The translations under genes and the position numbers were made by a program. A stretch of DNA of 64,000 bases from contig CAWHRE010000009.1 of assembly GCA_963831705.1 (NCBI GenBank), positions 62,001 to 126,000 on the forward strand, written 5' to 3'. This DNA is from DASQPR01 sp963831705 (GTDB lineage Bacteria; Actinomycetota; Actinomycetes; Mycobacteriales; Micromonosporaceae). Shown one piece after another: positions 1 through 8,318 of this stretch (position 1 is the stretch's first letter; each line of letters opens with the position of its first letter). A model generated the notes under the pieces. That model worked only from the letters and a program-made list of their open reading frames with translations, made no database searches and had not been told where the DNA came from.

Positions 1-812
1 TCCGCGAGCACGCAATGGGCTCGATCATGAACGGCATCGTGCTACACGGCGGTACGCGCGTGTACGGCGGAACGTTCCTGGTCTTCTCCGACTACATGCG
101 TCCCGCGGTCCGACTGGCCGCACTCATGAAGCTGCCGGTGATCTACGTGTGGACGCACGACTCGATCGGGCTGGGCGAGGACGGTCCGACCCACCAGCCG
201 GTCGAGCACCTGACCGCGCTGCGGGCGATCCCGGGCCTGTCGGTGTGCCGGCCGGCCGACGCCAACGAGACCGCGTGGGCGTGGCGTACCGCGCTGGAGC
301 ACAACGACCGGCCGACCGCGCTCGCGCTGACCCGCCAGAACGTACCGACGTTCGACCGCTCCGAGGTCGCCTCGGCTGCGGGCGTGGCGAAGGGCGGATA
401 CGTGATGATCGAGTCATCTACCGCGATCCCCCAGGTCATCCTGATGGCGACCGGCTCCGAGGTATCGCTCGCGGTCACCGCTCGCGAGCGTCTGGAAGCC
501 GAAGGCATCGGCACCCGGGTCGTTTCGATGCCGTGCCGCGAATGGTTCGACGAGCAGGACCCCGCGTACCGGCAGACCGTGCTGCCGCCCGACGTCAAGG
601 CGCGGGTCAGCGTCGAGGCCGGTATCGCGATGTCCTGGCGCGACCTGATCGGTGACGCCGGTGAATCGGTGAGCATCGAGCACTACGGCGCCTCCGCATC
701 GGCATCTGTTCTTTACGAGAAGTTCGGTTTCACGCCAGACAATGTGGTAGCGGCCGCGCATGCGTCGCTCGACCGAGCCGGCGTCATCAAGGGCAGCACG
801 ACCGGGAGCTGA
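1..812 (+). CDS. tkt: Transketolase, C-terminal part (5' truncated by window edge)
   Basis: This is the C-terminal ~270 residues of transketolase, the thiamine-diphosphate enzyme that moves two-carbon units in the pentose phosphate pathway. The frame is open from the window edge and begins REHAMGSIMNG, the conserved motif of the pyrimidine-binding domain. It continues through the conserved THDSIGLGEDGPTHQPVEHL segment into the C-terminal transketolase domain, ending VIKGSTTGS. An internal ATG at position 15 is not the true start because the REHA residues precede it in frame. It is the first visible gene of the tkt-tal-zwf-opcA-pgl cluster, with 46 nt to tal. Assignment is firm; only the N-terminal portion is missing. 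Confidence 0.97.
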   Translation, partial: REHAMGSIMNGIVLHGGTRVYGGTFLVFSDYMRPAVRLAALMKLPVIYVWTHDSIGLGEDGPTHQPVEHLTALRAIPGLSVCRPADANETAWAWRTALEHNDRPTALALTRQNVPTFDRSEVASAAGVAKGGYVMIESSTAIPQVILMATGSEVSLAVTARERLEAEGIGTRVVSMPCREWFDEQDPAYRQTVLPPDVKARVSVEAGIAMSWRDLIGDAGESVSIEHYGASASASVLYEKFGFTPDNVVAAAHASLDRAGVIKGSTTGS

Positions 813-858
813 AACCGCACGACTCCGTCAGATCCCACCAACTCAAGCAGGAGTAGCA

Positions 859-1968
859 ATGACTGATCGACTTGCGGAGCTCTCCGCCGCCGGCGTGTCC
901 GTGTGGCTGGACGACATTTCCCGCGAACGTCTCGTCACCGGCGGCCTCGCCGCCCTGATGAACGACAAGCACGTCGTAGGCGTGACCAGCAACCCGACCA
1001 TCTTTGCAAAGGCGCTGTCCGACTCGGACGACTACGCCGAGCAGACCAAGGACCTCGCCGCCCGCGGCGTCGATGTCGGCGAAGCCAGCCGCATGATCAC
1101 CACGTACGACGTGCGCTGGGCGTGCGACGTGATGCGGCCGGCGTACGACGCGTCCAACGGCGTGGATGGCCGGGTGTCGATCGAGGTCGACCCCCGCCTG
1201 GCCATGGAGACCGAGAAGACGATCGCCGAGGCCAAGCAGCTGTGGTGGCTCGTCGACCGGGAGAACCTCTACATCAAGATCCCGGCCACACTCCCGAGCG
1301 TGCCCGCGATCACCGCGACGCTCGCGGCCGGCATCAGCGTCAACGTCACGCTGATCTTCTCGCTCGAGCGCTACAAGATGGTGATGGACGCGTTCCTGGC
1401 CGGCATCGAGCAGGCGAAGGAGAACGGCCACGACATCACGAAGATCGGCTCGGTTGCGTCATTCTTCGTGTCGCGCGTGGATACCGAGGTCGACAAGCGC
1501 CTCGACAAGATCGGCACGCCGGAGGCGCAGGCGCTGCACGGTCTGGCGGCGGTCGCGAACGCGCAGCTCGCCTACAAGGACTACGAAGAGGTGTTCGGCA
1601 GCGAGCGCTGGAAGAAGCTGGAAGCGGCCGGCGCCAAGCCGCAGCGCCCGCTGTGGGCGTCGACGTCGAGCAAAAACCCGGCGTACCGGGACGTGCTCTA
1701 CGTCGAGGATCTGGTCGCGCCGGGCACGGTGAACACGATGCCGGAGGCGACCATCAACGCGTTCGCCGACCACGGCGAGATCCGCGCCGACGCAGTGACG
1801 AGCAGCTACGCCAAGGCTCAGAAGGCACTGGACGACCTGGCGGCGATCGGCGTCGACTATGACGACGTGGTCGACACGCTGGAGCGCGAAGCAGTCGAAA
1901 AGTTCGAGGCAAGCTGGAATGAGTTGCTGGCGAGCGTCCAGGAGCAGCTGGGAGCAGCGGACAAATGA
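859..1968 (+). CDS. tal: Transaldolase
   Basis: Transaldolase (369 aa) exchanges dihydroxyacetone units between sedoheptulose-7-phosphate and glyceraldehyde-3-phosphate. The Schiff-base lysine lies in ENLYIKIPAT, K140 by this start, and the protein has the usual ~370-residue length of the actinobacterial long form. The ATG at 859 was chosen because an AGGAG lies just upstream (849-853) and MTDRLAELSAAGVSVWLDD is the family N-terminus. The frame is open further upstream but reads low-quality sequence overlapping tkt. The stop codon overlaps the zwf start as ATGA, indicating translational coupling. Confidence 0.97.
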   Translation: MTDRLAELSAAGVSVWLDDISRERLVTGGLAALMNDKHVVGVTSNPTIFAKALSDSDDYAEQTKDLAARGVDVGEASRMITTYDVRWACDVMRPAYDASNGVDGRVSIEVDPRLAMETEKTIAEAKQLWWLVDRENLYIKIPATLPSVPAITATLAAGISVNVTLIFSLERYKMVMDAFLAGIEQAKENGHDITKIGSVASFFVSRVDTEVDKRLDKIGTPEAQALHGLAAVANAQLAYKDYEEVFGSERWKKLEAAGAKPQRPLWASTSSKNPAYRDVLYVEDLVAPGTVNTMPEATINAFADHGEIRADAVTSSYAKAQKALDDLAAIGVDYDDVVDTLEREAVEKFEASWNELLASVQEQLGAADK

Positions 1969-3542
1969 TCAGGGCCTGGGCAGCGCCCGGCCAGGTCCGC
2001 GTCGATGAGGCGGCCGAGGCGTTCAACAACAATCCGTTGCGCGATCCGCAGGACCGGCGGTTGCCCCGCATCCCGGAGCCCTGCGCGATCGTGATCTTCG
2101 GGGTCACCGGCGACCTCGCACGCAAGAAGCTCATCCCAGCGATCTACGACCTCGCGAACCGGGGCATGTTGCCGCCGAACTTCGTCGTGCTCGGGTTCGC
2201 CCGGCGGGACTGGGGCGACGACGACTTCGAGGCGCTCGCGTTGAAGGCGGCCAAGGAGCACGCGCGTACACCCTGGCGTGAAGAGGTCTGGGCGCGACTG
2301 GCCGGCAACATCAAGTTCATCGGCGGCTCGTTCGACGACGACGCCGCGTTTGATGAATTGGCCGCGGCACTCGACGACCTCTGCGGCACCCACCAGATCC
2401 AGGGCAACGCGGCGTTCTACCTGTCGATCCCGCCTGGTGCCTTCCCGGTCGTGCTCAAGCAGCTCAATCGCACCGGGATGGCGGACAACCACAAGTCGGG
2501 CGGCTGGCGCCGGGTCGTGGTCGAGAAGCCGTTCGGCAACGACCTCAAGTCGGCGAAGGAACTGAACTCTCTCGTCGACGACGTGTTCACCGCGAACGAC
2601 GTGTTCCGGATTGACCACTACCTGGGCAAGGAGACCGTCCAGAACATCCTGGCGCTCCGGTTCGCAAACACGCTCTTCGACCCGCTGTGGAACTCGAAGT
2701 ACGTCGACTCGGTCCAGATCACGATGGCCGAGGACGTCGGCATCGGCACCCGGGCCGGCTTCTACGACACCGCCGGTACGGCCCGCGACGTGCTGCAGAA
2801 CCATTTGATGCAGCTGCTCGCGATGGTCGCGATGGAAGAGCCGACCAGCTTCGACGCGGCCGAGATCCGGGCCGAGAAGCTCAAGGTCCTGCGCGCGATC
2901 ACGGTGCCGAAGTCGGTGGCCGAAGGCACCGTACGCGGTCAGTACCTGGCCGGCTGGGTGGCCGGCGAGCGTGCGCTCGGCTACCTCGAAGAGGAGAACA
3001 TCCCGGAGAACTCGACCACCGAGACGTACGTCGCGGTTCGGCTGGGCATCCAGAACCGGCGATGGGCGGGCGTGCCGTTCTACATCCGCGCGGGCAAGCG
3101 CATGCCGCGCCGGGTGACCGAGATCGCGGTCATGTTCAAGGGCGCCCCGCACCTGCCGTTCCGCAAGGCGGACGTGGAATCGCTCGGACACAACCAGCTC
3201 GTCATTCGGGTCCAGCCGGACGAGGGCGTGGTGCTCAAGTTCGGTTCGAAGGTCCCCGGTACGCAGATGGAACTCCGGGACATCGCGATGGACTTCTCGT
3301 ACGGCGAGGCGTTCACCGACTCGTCCCCGGAAGCGTACGAGCGACTGATCCTCGACGTTCTGATCGGCGACCGGACGCTGTTCCCGGACGCCGGTGAGGT
3401 GGAAGCCGGATGGCGCGTCGTGGACCCGCTGGAAGAGGAGTGGTCGGGTTCGAAGCCGGACCCGTACCGAGCCGGCGAATGGGGTCCCCGTACTGCCGAT
3501 GAACTGCTCGCACGCGACGGTCGGACCTGGAGGCGGGCTTAA
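1965..3542 (+). CDS. zwf: Glucose-6-phosphate 1-dehydrogenase
   Basis: G6PDH (525 aa) catalyses the NADP-dependent first step of the oxidative pentose phosphate pathway. The Rossmann motif GVTGDLARKKLIPAIYDL lies near residue 45, and the substrate-binding signature RIDHYLGKE has its His near residue 218. The C-terminal G6PDH domain is complete to the end. The ATG overlaps the tal stop by 4 nt, and opcA begins 2 nt after the zwf stop, so the set is one transcription unit. An N-terminal extension of about 35 residues precedes the Rossmann fold, as in many actinobacterial Zwf proteins. Confidence 0.97.
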   Translation: MIRAWAAPGQVRVDEAAEAFNNNPLRDPQDRRLPRIPEPCAIVIFGVTGDLARKKLIPAIYDLANRGMLPPNFVVLGFARRDWGDDDFEALALKAAKEHARTPWREEVWARLAGNIKFIGGSFDDDAAFDELAAALDDLCGTHQIQGNAAFYLSIPPGAFPVVLKQLNRTGMADNHKSGGWRRVVVEKPFGNDLKSAKELNSLVDDVFTANDVFRIDHYLGKETVQNILALRFANTLFDPLWNSKYVDSVQITMAEDVGIGTRAGFYDTAGTARDVLQNHLMQLLAMVAMEEPTSFDAAEIRAEKLKVLRAITVPKSVAEGTVRGQYLAGWVAGERALGYLEEENIPENSTTETYVAVRLGIQNRRWAGVPFYIRAGKRMPRRVTEIAVMFKGAPHLPFRKADVESLGHNQLVIRVQPDEGVVLKFGSKVPGTQMELRDIAMDFSYGEAFTDSSPEAYERLILDVLIGDRTLFPDAGEVEAGWRVVDPLEEEWSGSKPDPYRAGEWGPRTADELLARDGRTWRRA

Positions 3543-3544
3543 TA

Positions 3545-4537
3545 ATGATCGGGTTGTGGGATACCACCGGGATTGAGGTCGTCAAGGCACTTGAGGCCGA
3601 GCGGCGCAACGCGGGCGGCGTCACCAGCGGGCTCGCGTTGACGCTCGTCGTCGTCGCGGATGAGAAGACGGTCCGGGACGCCGAGGACGCGGCCACGATC
3701 GCCGCCTCGGCTCACCCGTGCCGCCTGCTCGTCGTCGTCCGCACCGATGCCAGCCAGTCGTCTCGCAGCCGCCTGGACGCGGAAATCGTGGTCGGCGGTC
3801 GCCTGGGACCGTGCGAAGCCGTCGTCCTGCGCATGCAGGGCCGGCTGGCGCTGCACGCCGAGTCGGTTGTGATGCCGCTGCTCGCGCCGGACGTCCCGGT
3901 CGTCACGTGGTGGCACGGCGAACCGCCGGAGCGGATCGCATACGACCCGCTGGGCGTCGTCGGCGAGCGTCGCATCACCGATGCCGCGCAGTGTGCGAAC
4001 CCGATCGCCGGTTTGCTGCGGCGAGCGGAGGACTACGCGCCGGGCGACACCGACCTTGCGTGGAGCCGGATCACGCCGTGGCGCACGCTGGTCGCGGGTG
4101 CATTCGACACGATCGAATCACCGGTCGTGGCCGCCACGGTGGTCGCGCCGAAGTCGGATCCGACGGCGGCGCTGATGCGCGGCTGGCTTGCCTCCCGCCT
4201 CGACATCACGCCGCTCCAGGAGATCACGACGGGGTACCCGCGCATGCGCGAAGTGCTTTTGACGTGCGAGAACGGTGATGAGGTGTCGCTCGTTCGCGAT
4301 GGGGACGCGGCGGTGATGCGGCGTACCGGTCAGAATGATCGTGATCTGCCCCTGACCCGTCGGTCGCTGGGCGAAGAGTTGGCCGAGGAACTGCGGCGAC
4401 TGGATGCCGATCAGATCTACTCGGATGCGCTCAGCGGCCTGACCGGCATCCACGGTCTCGAAGACCGGCCCCGGATGCGCATACACATCTGGCATGACCC
4501 GGCCGTGTCCGAAGAGCCAGAGGAGATGGTCGCGTGA
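3545..4537 (+). CDS. opcA: Glucose-6-phosphate dehydrogenase assembly protein OpcA
   Basis: OpcA (330 aa) is an accessory protein needed for active, oligomeric G6PDH in cyanobacteria and actinobacteria. Here it starts MIGLWDTTGIEVVKALEAER, typical of the actinobacterial family, and contains the LLAPDVPVVTWWHGEPP segment. It has no enzyme motif of its own. It lies 2 nt after zwf, its usual partner, and overlaps the following pgl by 4 nt (GTGA). Identification rests on family sequence plus position between zwf and pgl, and is strong. Confidence 0.95.
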   Translation: MIGLWDTTGIEVVKALEAERRNAGGVTSGLALTLVVVADEKTVRDAEDAATIAASAHPCRLLVVVRTDASQSSRSRLDAEIVVGGRLGPCEAVVLRMQGRLALHAESVVMPLLAPDVPVVTWWHGEPPERIAYDPLGVVGERRITDAAQCANPIAGLLRRAEDYAPGDTDLAWSRITPWRTLVAGAFDTIESPVVAATVVAPKSDPTAALMRGWLASRLDITPLQEITTGYPRMREVLLTCENGDEVSLVRDGDAAVMRRTGQNDRDLPLTRRSLGEELAEELRRLDADQIYSDALSGLTGIHGLEDRPRMRIHIWHDPAVSEEPEEMVA

Positions 4538-5316
4538 CCGTTCCGTCGCCTGCGTCGGACGCGACCGTCGTCGTCCACCCGGACGCCGCCGTACTGGCCT
4601 CGGCCGTTTCGGCCCGGCTCTCGGCTCGGATGCTGGACGCACAGGCGTCGCGTGGCTGGGCCAGCGTCGTGCTCACCGGCGGCCGGATCGCCGACAAGAT
4701 CTACGAGGCGTTTCTGGCCGATCCATCCAAGGACACGATCGACTGGTCTCGGGTCGATCTTTGGTGGGGTGACGAGCGTTTCCTGCCCGCCGGCGACCCT
4801 GATCGGAACGAGACGCAGACGCGTGCGGCGCTGATCGACCATCTGTCGATCGCGGCCGAGCGAGTGCACCCGATGCCGGCGTCGGACGGCCCGGACGGCA
4901 ACGATCCGGAGGCTGCGGCCGAGCGGTACGCGGCGGTGCTGGCTGCGGCCCGGCAGCCCGGTCGGCCGTTGCCGCACTTCGATGTCGTCCTGCTCGGCAT
5001 CGGCGAGGACGGGCACGTGGCATCGATCTTCCCGGAGCATCCGGTCGGGTACGAAACCCGGCCGGTGTCCGCGGTCCGGGGCAGCCCGAAGCCGCCGCCG
5101 ATTCGTACCACGCTGACCATGCCGACGCTGAACACCGCGGATGACGTGTGGGTCATCGCGTCCGGCGACGGGAAGGCCGACGCGGTTGGAGCGGCATTGT
5201 CCGGCGCCGCTCCGCACCAGGTCCCGGCAGCCGGCGTACACGGCACCGAACGCACGCTGTGGTTGCTCGACGAGGCTGCGGCGGCGAAGGTACCGGCAAA
5301 ACGCCGGAGCGTCTGA
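4534..5316 (+). CDS. pgl: 6-phosphogluconolactonase
   Basis: 6-phosphogluconolactonase (260 aa, NagB/SugR-like fold) hydrolyses 6-phosphogluconolactone, the product of Zwf. Diagnostic segments are LTGGRIADKIYEA near the N-terminus, DLWWGDERFLP, and GIGEDGHVASIFPEHP. The GTG start at 4534 overlaps the opcA stop (GTGA), giving the tightest coupling in the operon. It is the last gene of the pentose phosphate cluster and is followed by a hairpin shared with the convergent rbpA gene. Confidence 0.95.
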   Translation: MTVPSPASDATVVVHPDAAVLASAVSARLSARMLDAQASRGWASVVLTGGRIADKIYEAFLADPSKDTIDWSRVDLWWGDERFLPAGDPDRNETQTRAALIDHLSIAAERVHPMPASDGPDGNDPEAAAERYAAVLAAARQPGRPLPHFDVVLLGIGEDGHVASIFPEHPVGYETRPVSAVRGSPKPPPIRTTLTMPTLNTADDVWVIASGDGKADAVGAALSGAAPHQVPAAGVHGTERTLWLLDEAAAAKVPAKRRSV

Positions 5317-5320
5317 GCGA

Positions 5321-5354
5321 CCAACGTAGGGGCGGTCAGTCGCCTCTACGTTGG
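5321..5354. terminator. Bidirectional hairpin between pgl and rbpA
   Basis: Left arm CCAACGTAGGGGCG (5321-5334) and right arm CGCCTCTACGTTGG (5341-5354) pair at 13 of 14 positions around a 6-nt loop. It lies between the convergent pgl stop (5316) and the last codons of rbpA, so it can end transcripts from both sides. There is no U-tract, which is common for actinobacterial terminators. Confidence 0.7.
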
Positions 5355-5674
5355 CGAAGGCGTCCCAGGGCTTCCGCGACCAATGCAGCGCCCTCGGCGT
5401 CCGTACGCCGCTCCTTGACGTAGGCCAAGTGGCTCTTGTACGGCGCGGGCTCGGGCCGAACCGGTGGCGCGAGCGGGTCGAGGCCGGCGGGTTGGCCGCA
5501 ATGCGGGCACTCCCACGTCGCGGGCGGCGGCGCATCGGCCGCGAACGACGGCTCGACCAGATGATTGTTCGCGCACCAGTAAGGCGTACGGCGGCGCGGC
5601 GCCGGCTTCATCGCCTCGTCCGGGCGAATGGGGCCGGATCCGACGCGCCGTCCTCGGATGGCGTTACTTGCCAT
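5336..5674 (-). CDS. rbpA: RNA polymerase-binding protein RbpA
   Basis: RbpA (112 aa) binds the principal sigma factor and core RNA polymerase in actinobacteria and stabilises the open complex. The protein begins MASNAIRGRRVGSGP, then has the zinc-ribbon-like core YWCANNHLVEPSFAADA...WECPHCGQPAG with paired cysteines, and a basic C-terminal tail (KERRTDAEGAALVAEAL). The ATG at 5674 is preferred over an upstream in-frame ATG because AGGAG sits 9 nt before it. A pair of 11-bp direct repeats lies 50-75 nt upstream. Confidence 0.93.
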   Translation of the reverse strand: MASNAIRGRRVGSGPIRPDEAMKPAPRRRTPYWCANNHLVEPSFAADAPPPATWECPHCGQPAGLDPLAPPVRPEPAPYKSHLAYVKERRTDAEGAALVAEALGRLRQRRGD

Positions 5675-5722
5675 GCTGACGTGCTCCTGTCGCGTTGGGG
5701 GGTACGACATAAAGCGACAACT

Positions 5723-5748
5723 TGCTAAGTCACGAGATGCTAGGTCAC
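5723..5748 (-). promoter_or_regulatory. Tandem 11-bp direct repeats upstream of rbpA
   Basis: TGCTAAGTCAC (5723-5733) and TGCTAGGTCAC (5738-5748) match at 10 of 11 positions with start-to-start spacing of 15 bp. They lie 49-74 nt upstream of the rbpA start codon, just after the secG terminator. The position suits a promoter-proximal binding site for a regulator of rbpA, but no known motif was recognised; the SigR-type GGAAT promoter known for Streptomyces rbpA is not visible. Confidence 0.35.
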
Positions 5749-5750
5749 AA

Positions 5751-5794
5751 AGATCAAAAATGTACGCGACCCGGTTTAAACCGGATCGCGTACA
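5751..5794 (-). terminator. Intrinsic terminator of the secG transcript
   Basis: A 34-bp near-perfect palindrome spans 5761-5794 (arms of 17, one mismatch, centred on TTTAAA). Read on the minus strand it is followed at once by TTTTTGATC (5760-5752), a genuine T-tract. It lies 70 nt downstream of the secG stop and upstream of the rbpA promoter region, so it separates the two minus-strand units. A stem plus T-tract terminator is the clearest of its kind in this window. Confidence 0.85.
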
Positions 5795-5864
5795 CAGTCT
5801 AAATCTTGTTCGTCTTTACGCCAGTCAGGCGCCCGGGTGACCTTTTGGGCACCCACGGGGCCGG

Positions 5865-6116
5865 TTATGGCGCCAGCGTGGCGTGCTTCAGCCAGAGGCC
5901 GAAGGCGACAATGCTCGCGAACCACACGATGCCCACGAGAATCGTGAACATGTCGAGGTTCTTCTCGGCAACGGACGAACCCGACAGCGTCGACGTCACG
6001 CCACCACCGAACATGCTCGACAGGCCACCGCCTTTACCGCGGTGCAAGAGGATCAGGAGTGTCAGGATCACGCTTGTCACGATCAACAGCCCGATCAACA
6101 GAAATGCAAACCACAT
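5865..6116 (-). CDS. secG: Preprotein translocase subunit SecG
   Basis: SecG (83 aa) is the small, non-essential partner of SecYE in the Sec translocon. Two membrane helices are visible, roughly residues 2-22 and 58-78. They flank the conserved cytoplasmic loop HRGKGGGLSSMFGGG, the family signature. Length is normal. In relatives secG directly follows tpiA; here a 598-residue binding-protein gene lies between them. It is followed by a strong intrinsic terminator. Confidence 0.96.
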   Translation of the reverse strand: MWFAFLLIGLLIVTSVILTLLILLHRGKGGGLSSMFGGGVTSTLSGSSVAEKNLDMFTILVGIVWFASIVAFGLWLKHATLAP

Positions 6117-6231
6117 GGTGGTGTTCGGTCCTCTCGAAGGTGCGGGTCACCGGCAAGAATAGCGGGCCGGAGTCGGGGTGGCGAGCCTGGGTGCAGCCCG
6201 ATCTCTCAGTAGATCCGTAGGCATCCAGGGT

Positions 6232-8028
6232 TTACGGGACGACGCCCATCGTCGACAGGTCCGGCTCACCGAACGCCGGTGAGACCACTCCTCCGCGCAC
6301 CTTCGTGCCGGTCATCCGCAGGTCACTGGGGTAGAGCACCGGGATCACGTACGCGTCGTCCATGACCGTCTTATCCAACTGGCCCCACAGATGGTACTGA
6401 GCCGACAGATCGCCCTGCGCGAATGCCTCGGTGATCTGGGTCTGCAAAACCTGATCGGTCACCATCGAATAGTTGATGTTCGAAGCGCTGTTGTCCTTCG
6501 GGTCCGCCAGGGCGGCAGTCACCGACGAGGCCGAGAACAACGGCGGAATCACAGCCGAACCGTTCGGCCAGTCCGGCACCCACCCGGCGTAAAGCATGTC
6601 GTACGACTCCGTGGGATTGCCGATCTGCGACCAGTACGACTGCGGGTCCAGCGGCGCGAGCGTCACCGAGATCCCGGCCCGCTGGTACGCCTGGACGACG
6701 GTCGCCATCAGCTGCGGGATGCCGGCCGCGTTCGGGAACGCGATCTTGACGCCGTTGCCGCATTTGTTCTTCGCCCAGAGCGATTGAGCCTTCGCCCAGT
6801 CGCCATCCGGCAGCGTCGTCGTCTCGTAGTCGTCGAAGTTCTGGTGCGCGATCAGGTTCGGCGGGATGATCGAGGTGGCCAACGGTCCGAAGATGGCGCC
6901 ACCGACCTCGTACCGCCAGGAGCGCTTGTCGAACGCGTACTCGAGGGCCTGCCGGCAGCTGACGTTCTTCTGGCGGATCGTGTTGATCGCGAAGTAGCGA
7001 GTGGCGCCGGAGACGCCGGAGATCGCGCGCTTCGACAGGTCGGGGTCGTTGATCACCTGCTGGACGAAGTTCGGCGTGACGTCCGCGTCCAGGTTGATTG
7101 CGTCCTGGTACTTCTGGGTCGCGCTCTGGATGATCGAGTTGGTGGTCTTCGTCCGGTCGTCCTCGGAGCTGATCACGATCTTGTCCGGATACGCCTTACG
7201 GTTCGGATCGGTGGTCGGATCCCAGTACTTGTTGCGGACCAGCGTGATATCGGTCGCGTAATACGTCCCGGCCTGCGGATCCTTCTCGATTTTCGACTGC
7301 GCCTTGTCCACCTGGTAGGGGCCGTCCGAGAACGGCGCGAAGTTCGTGTCCTCCGGCTTGCCGTCCGCCTGGTGGTCAGTGTCGGCGTTCGAATTCATCG
7401 GCGCGAACGTGTTCACCGAGACGGTGTAGCCGAAGTCGCCGACCGGCCGCTGCAGGTGGAACTGAATCGTTTGGGCGTCCACGCAGACGATCGAGTTCAG
7501 CGTCTTGCGCGTGAACGGGCCGTCGTATGCGGGCGTGTTGTCCTGCAGGTACGTCATTGGGTACGGCAGGCCGTTGGCCGCGTTGATGATCGGCGAGAAC
7601 CGGCGTTCGATGCCGTACTGCACATCGGGGCAGGTAACCGGGGAGCCGTCCTGCCACTTCACACCCGGCCGGATCGTGAACTCCCAGATCGTCTTGTCCG
7701 GCGACGGCCGACCGGTGTCGGTGGCCAGGTCCGGCACCAGCTTCCCGGCCGCGTTCGTCGTGGTGAGCGTCCGGTTGAGCAGGTGGCTGACGTTCGCGTC
7801 GGTCGCGATCGAGACTTCCTGCGGATCCAGGTTGGTGATGCCGCCGTTGGACAGGATGACCTGCAACGTGCCGCCCTTGGCCGGCGCGTCTTCGGACACG
7901 GTCTGTGTCGCGCTGTGGCAGGCGGCGAGTCCGGCGGCCGCGATGACGGCGACGGACGCCAAGACCAGACGACCGCGCGCCATCCGGCGGTGGCTCGGTC
8001 GGGCGGCGCGGGGGGTACTAGAGCGCAT
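6232..8028 (-). CDS. ABC transporter substrate-binding lipoprotein, family 5 (peptide/nickel type)
   Basis: This is an extracytoplasmic solute-binding lipoprotein (598 aa) of the SBP_bac_5 family, which delivers oligopeptides or similar ligands to an ABC permease. A basic N-terminus and a hydrophobic stretch end in the lipobox LAAC near residue 36. The family opening GGTLQVILSNGGITNLDPQ and the conserved WEFTIRPGVKWQDGSPVT segment follow. The ATG at 8028 has GAGG 7 nt upstream. No permease or ATPase gene is adjacent, so it is an orphan or works with a transporter encoded elsewhere. It sits between secG and tpiA, where most relatives have nothing. The ligand cannot be told from sequence. Confidence 0.93.
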   Translation of the reverse strand: MRSSTPRAARPSHRRMARGRLVLASVAVIAAAGLAACHSATQTVSEDAPAKGGTLQVILSNGGITNLDPQEVSIATDANVSHLLNRTLTTTNAAGKLVPDLATDTGRPSPDKTIWEFTIRPGVKWQDGSPVTCPDVQYGIERRFSPIINAANGLPYPMTYLQDNTPAYDGPFTRKTLNSIVCVDAQTIQFHLQRPVGDFGYTVSVNTFAPMNSNADTDHQADGKPEDTNFAPFSDGPYQVDKAQSKIEKDPQAGTYYATDITLVRNKYWDPTTDPNRKAYPDKIVISSEDDRTKTTNSIIQSATQKYQDAINLDADVTPNFVQQVINDPDLSKRAISGVSGATRYFAINTIRQKNVSCRQALEYAFDKRSWRYEVGGAIFGPLATSIIPPNLIAHQNFDDYETTTLPDGDWAKAQSLWAKNKCGNGVKIAFPNAAGIPQLMATVVQAYQRAGISVTLAPLDPQSYWSQIGNPTESYDMLYAGWVPDWPNGSAVIPPLFSASSVTAALADPKDNSASNINYSMVTDQVLQTQITEAFAQGDLSAQYHLWGQLDKTVMDDAYVIPVLYPSDLRMTGTKVRGGVVSPAFGEPDLSTMGVVP

Positions 8029-8262
8029 CTGCGATCCTCACGGCTTATCCAGGGCTGGGCAACCGCGACACAGGGGGTACGCGCGGCAGCGGAGCCACCG
8101 GAGCCAGGTTAGGGGTGTGCGGGGGTGGTCATCTGCTCTCTCGCGGGTCCGGCCGGATGCCGTCCCGCTCGGGACACTCTAGGCGTCCCGGTCCCGGAAC
8201 GTGAACTCCGGATCGGTGAATAGAGCGTGGAGAAGCGGTTTTGCAACCGAGCACAGACGGAC

Positions 8263-8296
8263 GGCTGCCGCCACGCTACGGAGCGTGGCGGCAGCC
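8263..8296. terminator. Perfect 15-bp hairpin after tpiA
   Basis: Arms GGCTGCCGCCACGCT (8263-8277) and AGCGTGGCGGCAGCC (8282-8296) form a perfect 15-bp stem with a 4-nt loop, 22 nt beyond the tpiA stop codon on the minus strand. It probably ends the gap-pgk-tpiA transcript and separates it from the binding-protein gene. No T-tract follows. The rest of the 290-nt gap (8029-8318) shows no other feature. Confidence 0.75.
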
Positions 8297-8318
8297 GCCT
8301 CACTTTATGACCGAGCCG

